From assembly GCA_963824905.1 (NCBI GenBank), contig CAWGRH010000019.1, positions 124,001 to 188,000 of the forward strand: a stretch of DNA of 64,000 bases, in the 5' to 3' direction. Of this stretch, positions 35,088 to 44,773 are shown piece after piece. The DNA comes from JAJPKK01 sp963824905 (GTDB lineage Bacteria > Pseudomonadota > Alphaproteobacteria > Rhizobiales > Xanthobacteraceae). Below the pieces are notes generated by a model. It had not been told where the DNA came from, did no database searches, and saw only the letters and a program-made list of their open reading frames with translations. Every line of letters begins with the position of its first letter. Within the stretch, counting starts at the first letter, position 1. Position numbers and translations under genes: made by a program.

Positions 35088-36012
35088 TCACCCCCGATAC
35101 ACCGGCTCCGGCTGCGTGAAGAACGCGTAGCAGGATGTGGAGCGCGATCTCGTAGTTCTTGCCCTGGAAGCTCGCATGCGAGATGCCGGGCATGACCGCG
35201 AACTGCTTGTCCGGGTTGGGCAGCAGCTTGAAGAACTCGATGAGGTCGTCGAAGCTCGCGATGCCGTCCCACTGGCCGCGCATGATGATGGTCGGGACCG
35301 TGATCTTGGTCGGGTCGCAGACCGGCAGGTTCGAGCACATGTCGATATAGGTGCCGTTCGGAATGGAATCATCGAGCGCGAGGATGGCGTCGGCGAAGGC
35401 GTCGATGACCTTGTCGTCGGCGGAGCCGGGATGGTCGCGGTTGAAGATCGAATGCACGAAGGCACGATTGATCGGCCGCCGGTTCTTGGCGCGGAACTCG
35501 GCAAGCTTCTTCGACCGCTCGGCGAGCGTCGGGCTGCCCTTTCCGGTCCACACCGTGGCGTCGAGGGCGAGCCGGCCGACGAGCTCCGGGTTGTTCTGCG
35601 CGAATAGCGCCGCACGCAATGCGCCCGAGGAGATGCCGTAGACGAGGAGGGGACGCTTGCCGCGCAGGCCCTGGATGTATTTCGCCGCCGCGGCGCAGTC
35701 CTCGGCGCCATAGGCGATCGGCGCATTATTGTCGCGGGTCTTGGTCGAGCGGCCGTAGCCTTCCATATCTACAGACCAGGTGTCGTAGCCGTGCCGGGCG
35801 AAGAACTCCATCGCCGAAGAATCAGGGCGCCCGGGCACGTCCAGATCGAAAGTCGGCTGCGACGCCATCGAGGAGCCGTGGACGAACAACACCGTCCCGC
35901 GCGCCTTGGCCGGATCGCCGGCGCACTTGTTCCACAGGAAAAGCTTGACCTCGCCCTTGGTGGTCCAGTGTTCCGTGCCGGTCAGGCGGTGCTGCAGGGT
36001 CGTCTCGTTCAT
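35088..36012 (-). CDS. Alpha/beta hydrolase, frameshifted near the 3' end
   Basis: Alpha/beta-hydrolase fold enzyme. From ATG 36012 (AGGAAAGG upstream) it has the oxyanion segment GTVLFVHGSSMASQ (39-52), VDMEGYGRST and the nucleophile elbow VYGISSGAL (Ser128 in G-x-S-x-G). It also has an acid-residue region TIIMRGQWDGI and the histidine segment GISHASFQGKNYEIALHIL. The frame then runs on into non-coding sequence. One frame over, YAFFTQPEPVYRG and a stop at 35088-35090 give the expected end. The extra base is near 35130 (net +1); corrected length is about 307 residues. The substrate is unknown. No signal peptide is visible. Confidence 0.82.
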
Positions 36013-36374
36013 GAAGGGGGCCTTTCCTCGAAGCCATCGACGGAGGTCGCGGACTTGTCCGACAGGATCATGCGCGCTGTCAAAGGGATTAGCGCCACGC
36101 GCGGCGTCTGCGGACGGCTCGTCGCGATCGGGAGCGACGGCGGCTCGAGACGAAAGACGAATGGCCGAGGCCTGCATCGCAATACCAGATTTGTGGCGGG
36201 ACACCGGTTTGCCAACATCGGCTTGCCTCACATGCTGCACTGCGCTAAGCCTCCCCCGCTTCCCACCTTGGAACCGGTCCAGGTTCGCTTGAACGAGGCG
36301 GCAATCGTTCGCGTTTGGCCGATACGGGCAGGGAGCGGCGGGCTGGGCATCGGTCTGCGCCAAAGAGGGTGAAG
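36013..36374. other. 362-bp divergent gap before the nuo operon
   Basis: No gene is supported on either strand. It must hold the promoter of the nuo operon and probably that of the divergent hydrolase gene, but no convincing hexamers are visible. It includes a short palindrome GTTCGCTTGAAC at 36283-36294, a possible regulator site that does not match the GTTC-N7-GTTC LexA consensus. Confidence 0.45.
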
Positions 36375-36740
36375 ATGAACGCGCTCCTCCAGGAATATCT
36401 TCCGCTCGTCATCTTCATCGGCGTCTCCCTGGTGATCAGCCTCGCGCTGCTCGTCGCGCCCTTCATCGTCGCCTATCGCCAGCCCGATCCGGAGAAGCTC
36501 TCGGCCTACGAATGCGGCTTCGACGCCTTCGACGATGCCCGCATGAAATTCGACGTGCGGTTCTACCTCGTCGCCATCCTGTTCATCATCTTCGACCTCG
36601 AGGTGACGTTCCTGTTCCCGTGGGCGGTGGCGTTCGGCAAGATCGGCTCGCTCGGCTTCTGGTCGATGATGGTATTTCTCGGCGTGCTGACCATCGGCTT
36701 CATCTACGAATGGAAGAAGGGAGCGCTCGAATGGGATTGA
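36375..36740 (+). CDS. nuoA: NADH-quinone oxidoreductase subunit A
   Basis: 121-residue membrane subunit of complex I (ND3 homologue) with three hydrophobic helices. The quinone-site loop YECGFDAFDDARMKFDVRFY is intact, including the cysteine that marks the active/deactive-sensitive loop in mitochondria. ATG 36375 follows AGAGGGTGAAG. It is the first gene of the 14-gene nuo cluster, and its stop overlaps the nuoB start by 10 bp. Confidence 0.97.
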   Translation: MNALLQEYLPLVIFIGVSLVISLALLVAPFIVAYRQPDPEKLSAYECGFDAFDDARMKFDVRFYLVAILFIIFDLEVTFLFPWAVAFGKIGSLGFWSMMVFLGVLTIGFIYEWKKGALEWD

Positions 36741-37309
36741 CCGAGCGAACGCCGCAGATCGCGCCCGCTGCGACCGGCCTGCTCGACCCCCGCACCGGGC
36801 AGCCGGTCGGCGTCGACGATCCCTTTTACGTCGGGCTCAACCGCGAGCTTTCCGACAAGGGATTCCTCGTCACCGCGGCCGACGATCTCATCATCTGGGC
36901 GCGCACCGGCTCGCTGATGTGGATGACCTTCGGGCTCGCCTGCTGCGCGGTCGAGATGATGCAGATGTCGATGCCGCGCTATGACGCCGAGCGGTTCGGC
37001 TTCGCGCCGCGGGCCTCGCCGCGGCAGTCCGACGTGATGATCGTCGCCGGCACGCTCACCAACAAGATGGCGCCGGCGCTGCGCAAGGTCTACGACCAGA
37101 TGCCGGAGCCGCGCTACGTCATCTCGATGGGCTCCTGCGCCAATGGCGGCGGCTACTACCATTATTCCTACGCTGTGGTACGCGGCTGCGACCGCATCGT
37201 GCCGGTCGACATCTACGTGCCCGGCTGCCCGCCGACCGCCGAAGCGCTGCTCTACGGCGTGCTGCTCCTGCAGAAGAAGATCCGGCGGATCGGGACGATC
37301 GAGCGGTGA
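36731..37309 (+). CDS. nuoB: NADH-quinone oxidoreductase subunit B
   Basis: 192-residue PSST-type subunit that carries terminal cluster N2 and contacts the quinone site. The cluster ligands are visible in GLACCAVEMM (paired cysteines), MGSCANGGGYYHYSYAVV and VPGCPPTAEALLYG. The first 30 residues are a variable leader. It overlaps nuoA and ends on the GTGA next to nuoC. Complete and ordinary. Confidence 0.97.
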   Translation: MGLTERTPQIAPAATGLLDPRTGQPVGVDDPFYVGLNRELSDKGFLVTAADDLIIWARTGSLMWMTFGLACCAVEMMQMSMPRYDAERFGFAPRASPRQSDVMIVAGTLTNKMAPALRKVYDQMPEPRYVISMGSCANGGGYYHYSYAVVRGCDRIVPVDIYVPGCPPTAEALLYGVLLLQKKIRRIGTIER

Positions 37310-37323
37310 CGGTGACGGCAGTG

Positions 37324-37947
37324 ATGATGACCGAAAAGCTCGAATCGCTCGCCCAGACCGTGGTGAAAGCGCTGCCGGACGCGGTGACCTCCTACGCGGT
37401 GACGACGTTCGCCCATGCGGAGCCCGAGCTCACGGTCCACGCCAAGCCCGAGGCGATCCTCGCGGTGCTCACGCACCTGCGTGATGATCCCGGGTGCCAG
37501 TTCTATTCCTTCATCGACCTCACCGCCGTCGACTGGCCGCAGCGCGAGAAGCGCTTCGACGTCGTCTATCACCTGCTTTCGCCGACCCAGAATGCCCGCA
37601 TCCGGATAAAGATGGAGGTCGACGAAGCGGAGACGGTCGCTTCGGCGACCGGCGTGTTCGCCGGCGCCAACTGGTTCGAGCGCGAGGTCTACGACCTCTA
37701 CGGCATCGTGTTCACCGGCCATCCGGACATGCGCCGCATCCTCACCGACTACGGCTTCGACGGGCATCCCCTGCGCAAGGATTTCCCGCTGAGCGGTTTC
37801 GTCGAGGTGCGCTTCGACGACGAGCAGAAGCGGGTCGTCTACAGCCCGGTGCAACTCGCCCAGGAGTTCCGCAATTTCGATTTCCTGTCGCCGTGGGAAG
37901 GGACGGATTACGTGCTGCCCGGCGACGAGAAGGCCGGGAAGAGCTGA
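37324..37947 (+). CDS. nuoC: NADH-quinone oxidoreductase subunit C
   Basis: 30-kDa peripheral-arm subunit. The 30-kDa signature region is ERE-VYDLYGIVFTGHPDMRRIL with GHPLRKDFPLSGFVEVR after it. Two adjacent ATG codons (37324, 37327) give the usual short leader MTEKLESLAQTVV. An in-frame GTG at 37306 overlaps the nuoB stop and is an alternative that adds six residues. nuoC and nuoD are separate genes here, unlike the enterobacterial nuoCD fusion. Confidence 0.95.
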   Translation: MMTEKLESLAQTVVKALPDAVTSYAVTTFAHAEPELTVHAKPEAILAVLTHLRDDPGCQFYSFIDLTAVDWPQREKRFDVVYHLLSPTQNARIRIKMEVDEAETVASATGVFAGANWFEREVYDLYGIVFTGHPDMRRILTDYGFDGHPLRKDFPLSGFVEVRFDDEQKRVVYSPVQLAQEFRNFDFLSPWEGTDYVLPGDEKAGKS

Positions 37948-37965
37948 TACGATGAGCCGACACGA

Positions 37966-39150
37966 ATGAGCGAAGTCCGCAACTTCACCATCAATTTCGG
38001 CCCGCAGCATCCGGCCGCGCACGGCGTGCTGCGCCTCGTGCTCGAGCTCGACGGCGAGGTGGTCGACCGCGTCGATCCGCATATCGGCCTGCTTCATCGC
38101 GGCACCGAGAAGCTCATCGAGTACAAGACCTACCAGCAGGCGATCCCGTATTTCGACCGGCTCGACTATGTCGCGCCGATGAATCAGGAGCACGCGTTCT
38201 GCCTCGCGGTGGAGAAGCTGCTCGGCCTCGACGTGCCGCGCCGCGCGAAGCTCATCCGCGTGCTCTATGCCGAGATCGGCCGGCTGCTTTCCCATCTCCT
38301 CAACGTCACGACGCAAGCATTGGATGTCGGCGCGCTCACCCCGCCGCTATGGGGCTTCGAGGAGCGCGAGAAACTGATGGTGTTCTACGAGCGCGCTTCG
38401 GGCAGCCGCATGCACGCGGCCTATTTCCGCGTCGGCGGCGTGCATCAGGATTTGCCCGAAAAGCTCGTCGACGACATCGCGGCATTCTGCGACCCGTTCC
38501 TCAAGATTTGCGACGACCTCGAAGCGCTGCTCACCGGCAACCGCATCTTCAAGCAGCGCAACGTCGACATCGGCGTCGTCAAGCTCAGCGATGCCTGGGC
38601 GTGGGGCTTCTCCGGCGTGATGGTGCGCGGCTCCGGCGCCGCCTGGGACCTGCGCAAGGCGCAGCCCTACGAGGTCTATGCCGAGCTCGATTTCGACATC
38701 CCCGTCGGCAAGAACGGCGACTGCTTCGACCGCTATTGCATCCGCATGGAGGAGATGCGCCAGTCGATCCGCATCATGAAGCAGTGCATCGCCAAGCTCC
38801 GTGAGCCGGAAGGGCAGGGGCCGGTCCACGCCGCCGACCACAAGGTCGTGCCGCCGCGCCGCGCCGAGATGAAACGTTCGATGGAAGCGCTGATCCATCA
38901 CTTCAAGCTCTACACCGAGGGCTTTCACGTGCCCGCCGGCGAGGTCTATGCCGCGGTCGAGGCGCCCAAGGGCGAGTTCGGCGTCTATCTCGTCTCCGAC
39001 GGCACCAACAAGCCCTACAAGTGCAAGATCCGCGCGCCCGGCTTCGCCCATCTTCAGGCGATGGATTTCCTGAGCCGCGGTCACATGCTCGCCGACATCT
39101 CCGCGATCCTCGGCTCGATCGACATCGTGTTCGGCGAGGTCGACCGATGA
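37966..39150 (+). CDS. nuoD: NADH-quinone oxidoreductase subunit D
   Basis: 394-residue 49-kDa subunit, related to the large subunit of NiFe hydrogenases, lining the quinone cavity. It begins with NFTINFGPQHPAAHGVLRL, has the conserved HIGLLHRGTEKLIEYKTY and YVAPMNQEHAF, and ends GSIDIVFGEVDR. The quinone-binding His/Tyr elements (PAAHG, the Tyr in the KTYxQ segment) are intact. Order and spacing within nuo are standard. Confidence 0.97.
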   Translation: MSEVRNFTINFGPQHPAAHGVLRLVLELDGEVVDRVDPHIGLLHRGTEKLIEYKTYQQAIPYFDRLDYVAPMNQEHAFCLAVEKLLGLDVPRRAKLIRVLYAEIGRLLSHLLNVTTQALDVGALTPPLWGFEEREKLMVFYERASGSRMHAAYFRVGGVHQDLPEKLVDDIAAFCDPFLKICDDLEALLTGNRIFKQRNVDIGVVKLSDAWAWGFSGVMVRGSGAAWDLRKAQPYEVYAELDFDIPVGKNGDCFDRYCIRMEEMRQSIRIMKQCIAKLREPEGQGPVHAADHKVVPPRRAEMKRSMEALIHHFKLYTEGFHVPAGEVYAAVEAPKGEFGVYLVSDGTNKPYKCKIRAPGFAHLQAMDFLSRGHMLADISAILGSIDIVFGEVDR

Positions 39151-39182
39151 CGGCACCAACGTCCTTTTGAACGAGTAAACTC

Positions 39183-39830
39183 ATGTCCGTCCGTCGCCTC
39201 GCGCCTCCTGAACTGCAGCCGAAGGAATTCGCCTTCACGGCGGCGAATCTCGACTGGGCGAAGCGCGAGGTCACCAAGTATCCGGAGGGCCGCCAGGCCT
39301 CCGCGGTGATCGCGCTGCTGTGGCGGGCGCAGGAGCAGAACGGCGGCTGGCTGCCGCAGAAGGCGATCGAGTACGTTGCCGAAATGCTCGGCATGGCGAA
39401 GATCCGCGTGCTCGAGGTCGCGACCTTCTACACGATGTTCCTGCTCCAGCCGGTCGGCGGCAAGGCCCACGTCCAGTGGTGCGGCACCACGCCCTGCCTG
39501 CTGCGCGGCGGCGAGGAGATCAAAAAGGTCTGCGAGCGGCGTATCGCCCACGACCAGTTCCACGTGTCCGCCGACGGCGCCTTCTCCTGGGAGGAGGTCG
39601 AGTGCCTCGGGGCCTGCGTCAACGCCCCGATCGTGCAGATCGGCAGAGACACCTACGAGGATTTGACCCCGGAGACCTTCGAGAAGGTGCTCGACGCCAT
39701 CGCCCGCGGCGAGAAGCCGAAGCCGGGCCCACAGATCGATCGCCAATACTCGGCGCCGATCGGCGGCGACACCACGCTTCTCGATGTGCCTCACACGCCT
39801 CCGGACGTCCCCCAGCCGAGCAAGGCCTAG
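39183..39830 (+). CDS. nuoE: NADH-quinone oxidoreductase subunit E
   Basis: 24-kDa thioredoxin-like subunit holding 2Fe-2S cluster N1a. The four cysteines lie in QWCGTTPCLLRG and VECLGACVNAP. The 215-residue product has a C-terminal extension beyond the cluster domain, rich in proline and ending PPDVPQPSKA, as in other alphaproteobacteria. nuoF begins 3 bp later. Confidence 0.96.
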   Translation: MSVRRLAPPELQPKEFAFTAANLDWAKREVTKYPEGRQASAVIALLWRAQEQNGGWLPQKAIEYVAEMLGMAKIRVLEVATFYTMFLLQPVGGKAHVQWCGTTPCLLRGGEEIKKVCERRIAHDQFHVSADGAFSWEEVECLGACVNAPIVQIGRDTYEDLTPETFEKVLDAIARGEKPKPGPQIDRQYSAPIGGDTTLLDVPHTPPDVPQPSKA

Positions 39831-39833
39831 CCG

Positions 39834-41135
39834 ATGCTTCAGGACAAGGATCGCATTTTCACGAACCTCTATGGCCGCCACGACTGGGGGCTCAAGGGAG
39901 CGCGGGCGCGCGGCGCCTGGGACGGCACCAAGGCGATCCTCGAAAAGGGCCGCGACGCCGTCATCAACGAGGTGAAGGCGTCGGGCCTGCGCGGCCGGGG
40001 CGGCGCCGGCTTTCCGACCGGGCTCAAATGGTCGTTCATGCCCAAGCAGATCGGCGAACGGCCGCATTACCTCGTCGTCAATGCCGACGAGTCCGAGCCG
40101 GGCACCTGCAAGGACCGCGACATCATGCGGTTCGATCCGCATCTCCTGGTCGAAGGCTGCCTGATCGCGAGCTTCGCCATGGGCGCGCATGCCTGCTACG
40201 TCTATGTGCGCGGCGAGTTCATCCGCGAGCGCGAACACCTGCAGGCCGCGGTCGACCAGTGCTATGAAGCAAAGCTGATCGGCAAGAACAACATCAACGG
40301 CTGGGACTTCGATCTCTACGTCCACCATGGCGCGGGCGCCTATATCTGCGGCGAGGAGACCGCGCTCCTCGAGAGCCTCGAGGGCAAGAAGGGCCAGCCG
40401 CGCCTCAAGCCGCCGTTCCCCGCCAACATGGGCCTCTACGGCTGCCCGACCACCGTCAACAACGTCGAGTCGATCGCCGTCGTCCCCGACATCATGCGGC
40501 GCGGCGCCGGCTGGTTCGCCGGCATCGGGCGCCCCAACAACACCGGCACCAAGCTGTTCTGCATCTCCGGCCACGTGAACCGGCCGTGCACGGTCGAAGA
40601 GGCGATGGGGATTCCGCTGCGCGAGCTCCTCGACACCCATGCCGGCGGGGTGCGGGGCGGCTGGGACAATCTGCTGGCCGTGATTCCCGGCGGTTCCTCG
40701 ATGCCGATGGTGCCGGCCGCGGAATGCGTGCCGCTGCCGATGGACTTCGACGGTACCAAGGCGGTCAAGTCGGCGCTCGGCACCGCCGGCGTCATTGTGA
40801 TGGATAAATCGACCGATATTATTCGGGCGATGGCGCGCATCTCCTACTTCTACAAGCACGAGAGCTGCGGCCAGTGCACCCCGTGCCGCGAAGGCATGGG
40901 ATGGATGTGGCGCGTGCTCACCCGCATGGCCGAAGGCCGCGCCCACAAGCGCGAGATCGACATGCTGATGGAGGTCACCCACCAGATCGAAGGCCACACC
41001 ATCTGCGCGTTCGGCGACGGCGCGGCGTGGCCGGTGCAGGGCCTGCTGCGTAATTTCCGTCACGAGATCGAGCGGCGGATCGACGAGTACAGCGCAAATC
41101 CGCATCCGGATCCGGTGCGGGTGGCGGCGGAATAG
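39834..41135 (+). CDS. nuoF: NADH-quinone oxidoreductase subunit F
   Basis: 433-residue 51-kDa subunit that binds NADH and FMN and carries 4Fe-4S cluster N3. The FMN/NADH glycine-rich loop is GLRGRGGAGFPTGLKW, followed by NADESEPGTCKDRDI and CGEETALLESLEG. The cluster cysteines are in ESCGQCTPCREG and a later HTICAFGDGAAWP. All key residues are present. It is the electron entry site of the complex encoded by this operon. Confidence 0.97.
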   Translation: MLQDKDRIFTNLYGRHDWGLKGARARGAWDGTKAILEKGRDAVINEVKASGLRGRGGAGFPTGLKWSFMPKQIGERPHYLVVNADESEPGTCKDRDIMRFDPHLLVEGCLIASFAMGAHACYVYVRGEFIREREHLQAAVDQCYEAKLIGKNNINGWDFDLYVHHGAGAYICGEETALLESLEGKKGQPRLKPPFPANMGLYGCPTTVNNVESIAVVPDIMRRGAGWFAGIGRPNNTGTKLFCISGHVNRPCTVEEAMGIPLRELLDTHAGGVRGGWDNLLAVIPGGSSMPMVPAAECVPLPMDFDGTKAVKSALGTAGVIVMDKSTDIIRAMARISYFYKHESCGQCTPCREGMGWMWRVLTRMAEGRAHKREIDMLMEVTHQIEGHTICAFGDGAAWPVQGLLRNFRHEIERRIDEYSANPHPDPVRVAAE

Positions 41136-41149
41136 CGGGGAGTGCGCCG

Positions 41150-43204
41150 ATGAGCAAAATCATCGTCGACGGCAACGAGATCGACGTCCCGCCGGAATTC
41201 ACGCTGCTGCAGGCCTGCGAGGCCGGCGGCGCGGAAATCCCGAGGTTCTGCTTCCACGAGCGGCTCTCGATCGCCGGCAATTGCCGCATGTGTCTCGTCG
41301 AGTTGGTCGGCTCGCCCAAGCCGGTGGCGAGCTGCGCCTGGGCCGTGCGCGACTGCCGCCCCGGTTCCAAGGGCGAGCCGCCCGAGGTCAAGACGCGCAC
41401 GCCCATGGTGAGGAAGGCGCGCGAGGGGGTGATGGAGTTCCTCCTCATCAACCATCCGCTGGATTGCCCGATCTGCGACCAGGGCGGCGAGTGCGACCTG
41501 CAGGACCAGGCGATGGCCTATGGCGTCGACTCCTCGCGCTTTGCCGAGAACAAGCGCGCGGTCGAGGACAAGTATCTCGGGGCGCTGGTCAAGACCTCGA
41601 TGAACCGCTGCATCCAGTGCACCCGCTGCGTGCGCTTCGCGACCGAGGTCGCCGGCGTGCCGGAGCTCGGCGCCACCGGCCGCGGCGAGGACATGGAGAT
41701 CACGACCTATCTCCAGCACGCGATGACCTCGGAGCTGCAAGGCAACGTGGTCGATCTCTGCCCCGTGGGTGCGCTCACCGCAAAGCCCTATGCCTTCGTC
41801 GCCCGGCCCTGGGAGCTCGGCAAGACCGAATCCTTCGACGTCCAGGACGCTGTCGGCTCGTCGATCCGCATCGACACCCGCGGCCGCGAGGTGATGCGCA
41901 TCCTGCCGCGCGTCAACGACGAGGTGAACGAGGAGTGGATTTCCGACAAGACGCGCCATGTCGTCGACGGACTGCGCGTCCAGCGCCTCGACCAGCCCTA
42001 CGTGCGCCTCAACGGCCGGCTCGAGCCGGCATCGTGGTCGGAGGCGTTCCGTGCCATTGCCGCCAAGGTCAAGGCGACCCGCCCGGCGGGGATCGGCGCC
42101 ATCGCCGGTGACCTCTGCGGCGTCGAGGAGATGTTCGCGCTCAAAGAGCTGATCGGGAAGCTCGGCTCGACGAACCTCGACTGCCGCCAGGACGGCACTG
42201 TGCTCGATCCCAAATGGGGCCGTGCGAGCTATCTCTTCAACGCAACCATCGCCGGGATCGACGAAGCCGACGGCGTGATGATCATCGGCTCCAATCCGCG
42301 CAAGGAAGCGCCGGTGCTCAACGCCCGCATCCGCAAGCGCTGGCGCCACTCGAACCTCAAGATCGGCGTCATCGGCGAACGCGCCGATCTTACCTACGAT
42401 TACACCTATCTCGGCGCCGGCACCGACACGCTCGCCTCGTTCCTCGACCACAAGCCCGCCGACCTCAAGCGCCAGATCTGGCTCGTGGGGCAGGGTGCGC
42501 TCACGCGGCCGGACGGCGTCGCGGTGCTCTCCGCGGTCGCCCAGGCCGCGGTCGCGACCGGAGCGCTGGTCGACGGCTGGAACGGCTTTTCCGTCCTGCA
42601 CACCGCGGCCGCCCGGGTCGGCGGTCTCGACATCGGCTTCGTGCCGGGCGCGAACGGCCTTGTCGCCGCGGCGATGGCGCAGGGCGGCGTCGATCTCCTG
42701 TTCCTGCTCGGCGCCGACGAGATCGACGTCGAGCCGGGACCCTTCGTCGTCTATATCGGCACCCACGGCGACCGCGGCGCCCACCGCGCCGACGTCATCC
42801 TGCCGGGCGCGACCTACACCGAGAAGGCCGCCACCTACGTCAACACCGAGGGCCGCGTCCAGCGCGCCGGGCGCGCCGCCTTCCCGCCCGGGGATGCACG
42901 CGAGGACTGGTCGATCCTGCGCGCGCTCTCCGACGTGCTCGGCCAGCGGCTGCCCTACGATTCGTTGCCGCAGCTGCGAACGGCGCTGTTCCGCGCCTAT
43001 CCGCATCTCGCCATCCCCGATGCCATCGCGCCCGGCAGCGCCGACGACGTGCGGGCGCTCGCGAAAGTCGGCGGCAGCTTCGACAAGGCGCCGTTCAAGT
43101 CGCCGATCGAGGATTTCTATCTCACCAATCCGATCGCGCGGGCGTCCGCGGTGATGGCGGAGTGCTCGGCGCTCGCCGAAACCGCGGCCGAGGCGGCGGA
43201 GTAG
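41150..43204 (+). CDS. nuoG: NADH-quinone oxidoreductase subunit G
   Basis: 684-residue 75-kDa subunit with several Fe-S clusters. In order: 2Fe-2S cysteines in CFHERLSIAGNCRMCLVEL, the His-Cys3 cluster in HPLDCPICDQGGECDLQDQ, and the 4Fe-4S cluster in NRCIQCTRCVRFATEVAG with a distal VDLCPVGALTAKPYAF. A molybdopterin oxidoreductase-like domain without cofactor follows. Length is typical for alphaproteobacteria, shorter than the E. coli protein. Confidence 0.97.
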   Translation: MSKIIVDGNEIDVPPEFTLLQACEAGGAEIPRFCFHERLSIAGNCRMCLVELVGSPKPVASCAWAVRDCRPGSKGEPPEVKTRTPMVRKAREGVMEFLLINHPLDCPICDQGGECDLQDQAMAYGVDSSRFAENKRAVEDKYLGALVKTSMNRCIQCTRCVRFATEVAGVPELGATGRGEDMEITTYLQHAMTSELQGNVVDLCPVGALTAKPYAFVARPWELGKTESFDVQDAVGSSIRIDTRGREVMRILPRVNDEVNEEWISDKTRHVVDGLRVQRLDQPYVRLNGRLEPASWSEAFRAIAAKVKATRPAGIGAIAGDLCGVEEMFALKELIGKLGSTNLDCRQDGTVLDPKWGRASYLFNATIAGIDEADGVMIIGSNPRKEAPVLNARIRKRWRHSNLKIGVIGERADLTYDYTYLGAGTDTLASFLDHKPADLKRQIWLVGQGALTRPDGVAVLSAVAQAAVATGALVDGWNGFSVLHTAAARVGGLDIGFVPGANGLVAAAMAQGGVDLLFLLGADEIDVEPGPFVVYIGTHGDRGAHRADVILPGATYTEKAATYVNTEGRVQRAGRAAFPPGDAREDWSILRALSDVLGQRLPYDSLPQLRTALFRAYPHLAIPDAIAPGSADDVRALAKVGGSFDKAPFKSPIEDFYLTNPIARASAVMAECSALAETAAEAAE

Positions 43205-43208
43205 ACAC

Positions 43209-44264
43209 ATGGCGGAATTCTTCACCGACTACGTCTGGCCGCTGATCGTCATCGTCGCGCAGAGCGTGCTGCTGCTCGTCGTTCTCCTGATCGCGGTCGC
43301 CTACATCCTGCTCGCCGACCGCAAGATCTGGGCGGCGGTGCAGATCAGGCGCGGCCCCAACGTGGTCGGCCCGTTCGGTCTCTTCCAGAGCTTCGCCGAC
43401 CTCTTCAAATTCGTGTTCAAGGAGCCGGTCATTCCGGCCGGCGCCAACAAGGGCGTGTTCCTGGTGGCGCCGCTCGTCACCTGCGTGCTGGCGCTCGCCG
43501 CCTGGGCGGCGATCCCGGTCAGCGCCGGCTGGGTGATCGCCAACATCAATGTCGGCGTCCTCTACGTCTTCGCGATCTCCTCGCTCGGCGTCTACGGCAT
43601 CATCATGGCCGGCTGGGCATCCAACTCGAAGTATCCTTTCCTCTCCGCGCTGCGCTCGGCGGCGCAGATGGTGTCCTACGAAGTCTCGATCGGCTTCGTG
43701 ATCATCACCGTTCTGTTGTGCGTCGGATCGCTCAACCTGAGCGCGATCGTGGAGGCCCAGAGCACGCGCGGGCTCGCGACCTCTCTCGGCATCCCCTGGT
43801 TCACCGTGCTGAACTGGTTCTGGCTGCCGCTGTTCCCGATGTTCATCGTGTTCTTCATCTCGGCGCTCGCCGAGACCAACCGGCCCCCGTTCGACCTTGT
43901 CGAGGCGGAATCGGAGCTCGTCGCCGGATTCATGGTCGAGTACGGCTCGACGCCCTACATGCTGTTCATGCTCGGCGAGTACGTGGCGATCACCACCATG
44001 TGCGCGCTGACCACGATCTTCTTCCTCGGCGGCTGGCTGCCTCCTTTCGCGGTGCCGCCGTTCACCTGGGTGCCCGGGATCGTGTGGTTCGCGCTCAAGG
44101 TGCTGTTCGTGTTCTTCATGTTCGCCCTGGTGAAGGCGTTCGTGCCGCGCTACCGCTATGACCAGTTGATGCGGCTCGGCTGGAAGGTGTTCCTGCCGCT
44201 CTCGCTCGCCATGGTCGCGATCGTCGCCGCCGTCCTGCAGATCATGGGATGGGCGCCACAATGA
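43209..44264 (+). CDS. nuoH: NADH-quinone oxidoreductase subunit H
   Basis: 351-residue membrane subunit (ND1 homologue) linking quinone chamber and membrane arm, with about eight hydrophobic helices. The conserved ADRKIWAAVQIRRGPNVVGP near the start and AETNRPPFDLVEAESELVAG are intact, including the acidic residues of the E-channel. It starts 4 bp after nuoG. No unusual features. Confidence 0.97.
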   Translation: MAEFFTDYVWPLIVIVAQSVLLLVVLLIAVAYILLADRKIWAAVQIRRGPNVVGPFGLFQSFADLFKFVFKEPVIPAGANKGVFLVAPLVTCVLALAAWAAIPVSAGWVIANINVGVLYVFAISSLGVYGIIMAGWASNSKYPFLSALRSAAQMVSYEVSIGFVIITVLLCVGSLNLSAIVEAQSTRGLATSLGIPWFTVLNWFWLPLFPMFIVFFISALAETNRPPFDLVEAESELVAGFMVEYGSTPYMLFMLGEYVAITTMCALTTIFFLGGWLPPFAVPPFTWVPGIVWFALKVLFVFFMFALVKAFVPRYRYDQLMRLGWKVFLPLSLAMVAIVAAVLQIMGWAPQ

Positions 44265-44274
44265 GGAGCATCCG

Positions 44275-44763
44275 ATGAGGCTCGATCAGGCCGCGAAGTC
44301 GGTTTTCCTGGCGGAGTTCGTCGGCGCCATCGTGCTGTCGATGCGCTATTTCTTCAAGCCGAAGGCCACCTTGAACTATCCCTTCGAAAAGGGGCCGATC
44401 TCGCCGCGCTTCCGCGGCGAGCATGCGCTGCGCCGCTATCCCAATGGCGAGGAGCGTTGTATCGCCTGCAAGCTGTGCGAGGCGATCTGCCCGGCCCAGG
44501 CGATCACCATCGAGGCCGGCCCGCGCCGCAACGACGGCACGCGGCGCACCACCCGCTACGACATCGACATGGTGAAATGCATCTATTGCGGGTTGTGCCA
44601 GGAGGCCTGTCCGGTCGACGCCATCGTCGAAGGGCCGAATTTCGAGTTCGCCACCGAGACCCGCGAGGAGCTCTACTACGACAAGGAGCGCCTGCTCGCG
44701 AATGGCGACCGCTGGGAGCGCGAGCTCGCGAAGAACATCGCGCTCGACGCGCCCTACCGGTGA
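44275..44763 (+). CDS. nuoI: NADH-quinone oxidoreductase subunit I
   Basis: 162-residue TYKY-type ferredoxin-like subunit carrying clusters N6a and N6b. Two complete 4Fe-4S motifs are visible: CIACKLCEAICPAQAI and CIYCGLCQEACPVDAI. The N-terminal amphipathic region (FKPKATLNYPFEKGPISPRF) matches the family. Length is normal for alphaproteobacteria. Confidence 0.97.
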   Translation: MRLDQAAKSVFLAEFVGAIVLSMRYFFKPKATLNYPFEKGPISPRFRGEHALRRYPNGEERCIACKLCEAICPAQAITIEAGPRRNDGTRRTTRYDIDMVKCIYCGLCQEACPVDAIVEGPNFEFATETREELYYDKERLLANGDRWERELAKNIALDAPYR

Positions 44764-44773
44764 CGTGACGCTC

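Noticed and set aside
36283..36294. GTTCGCTTGAAC palindrome upstream of nuoA as an SOS box
   Set aside because: The spacing and orientation (GTTC-N4-GAAC) do not match the alphaproteobacterial GTTC-N7-GTTC LexA site.
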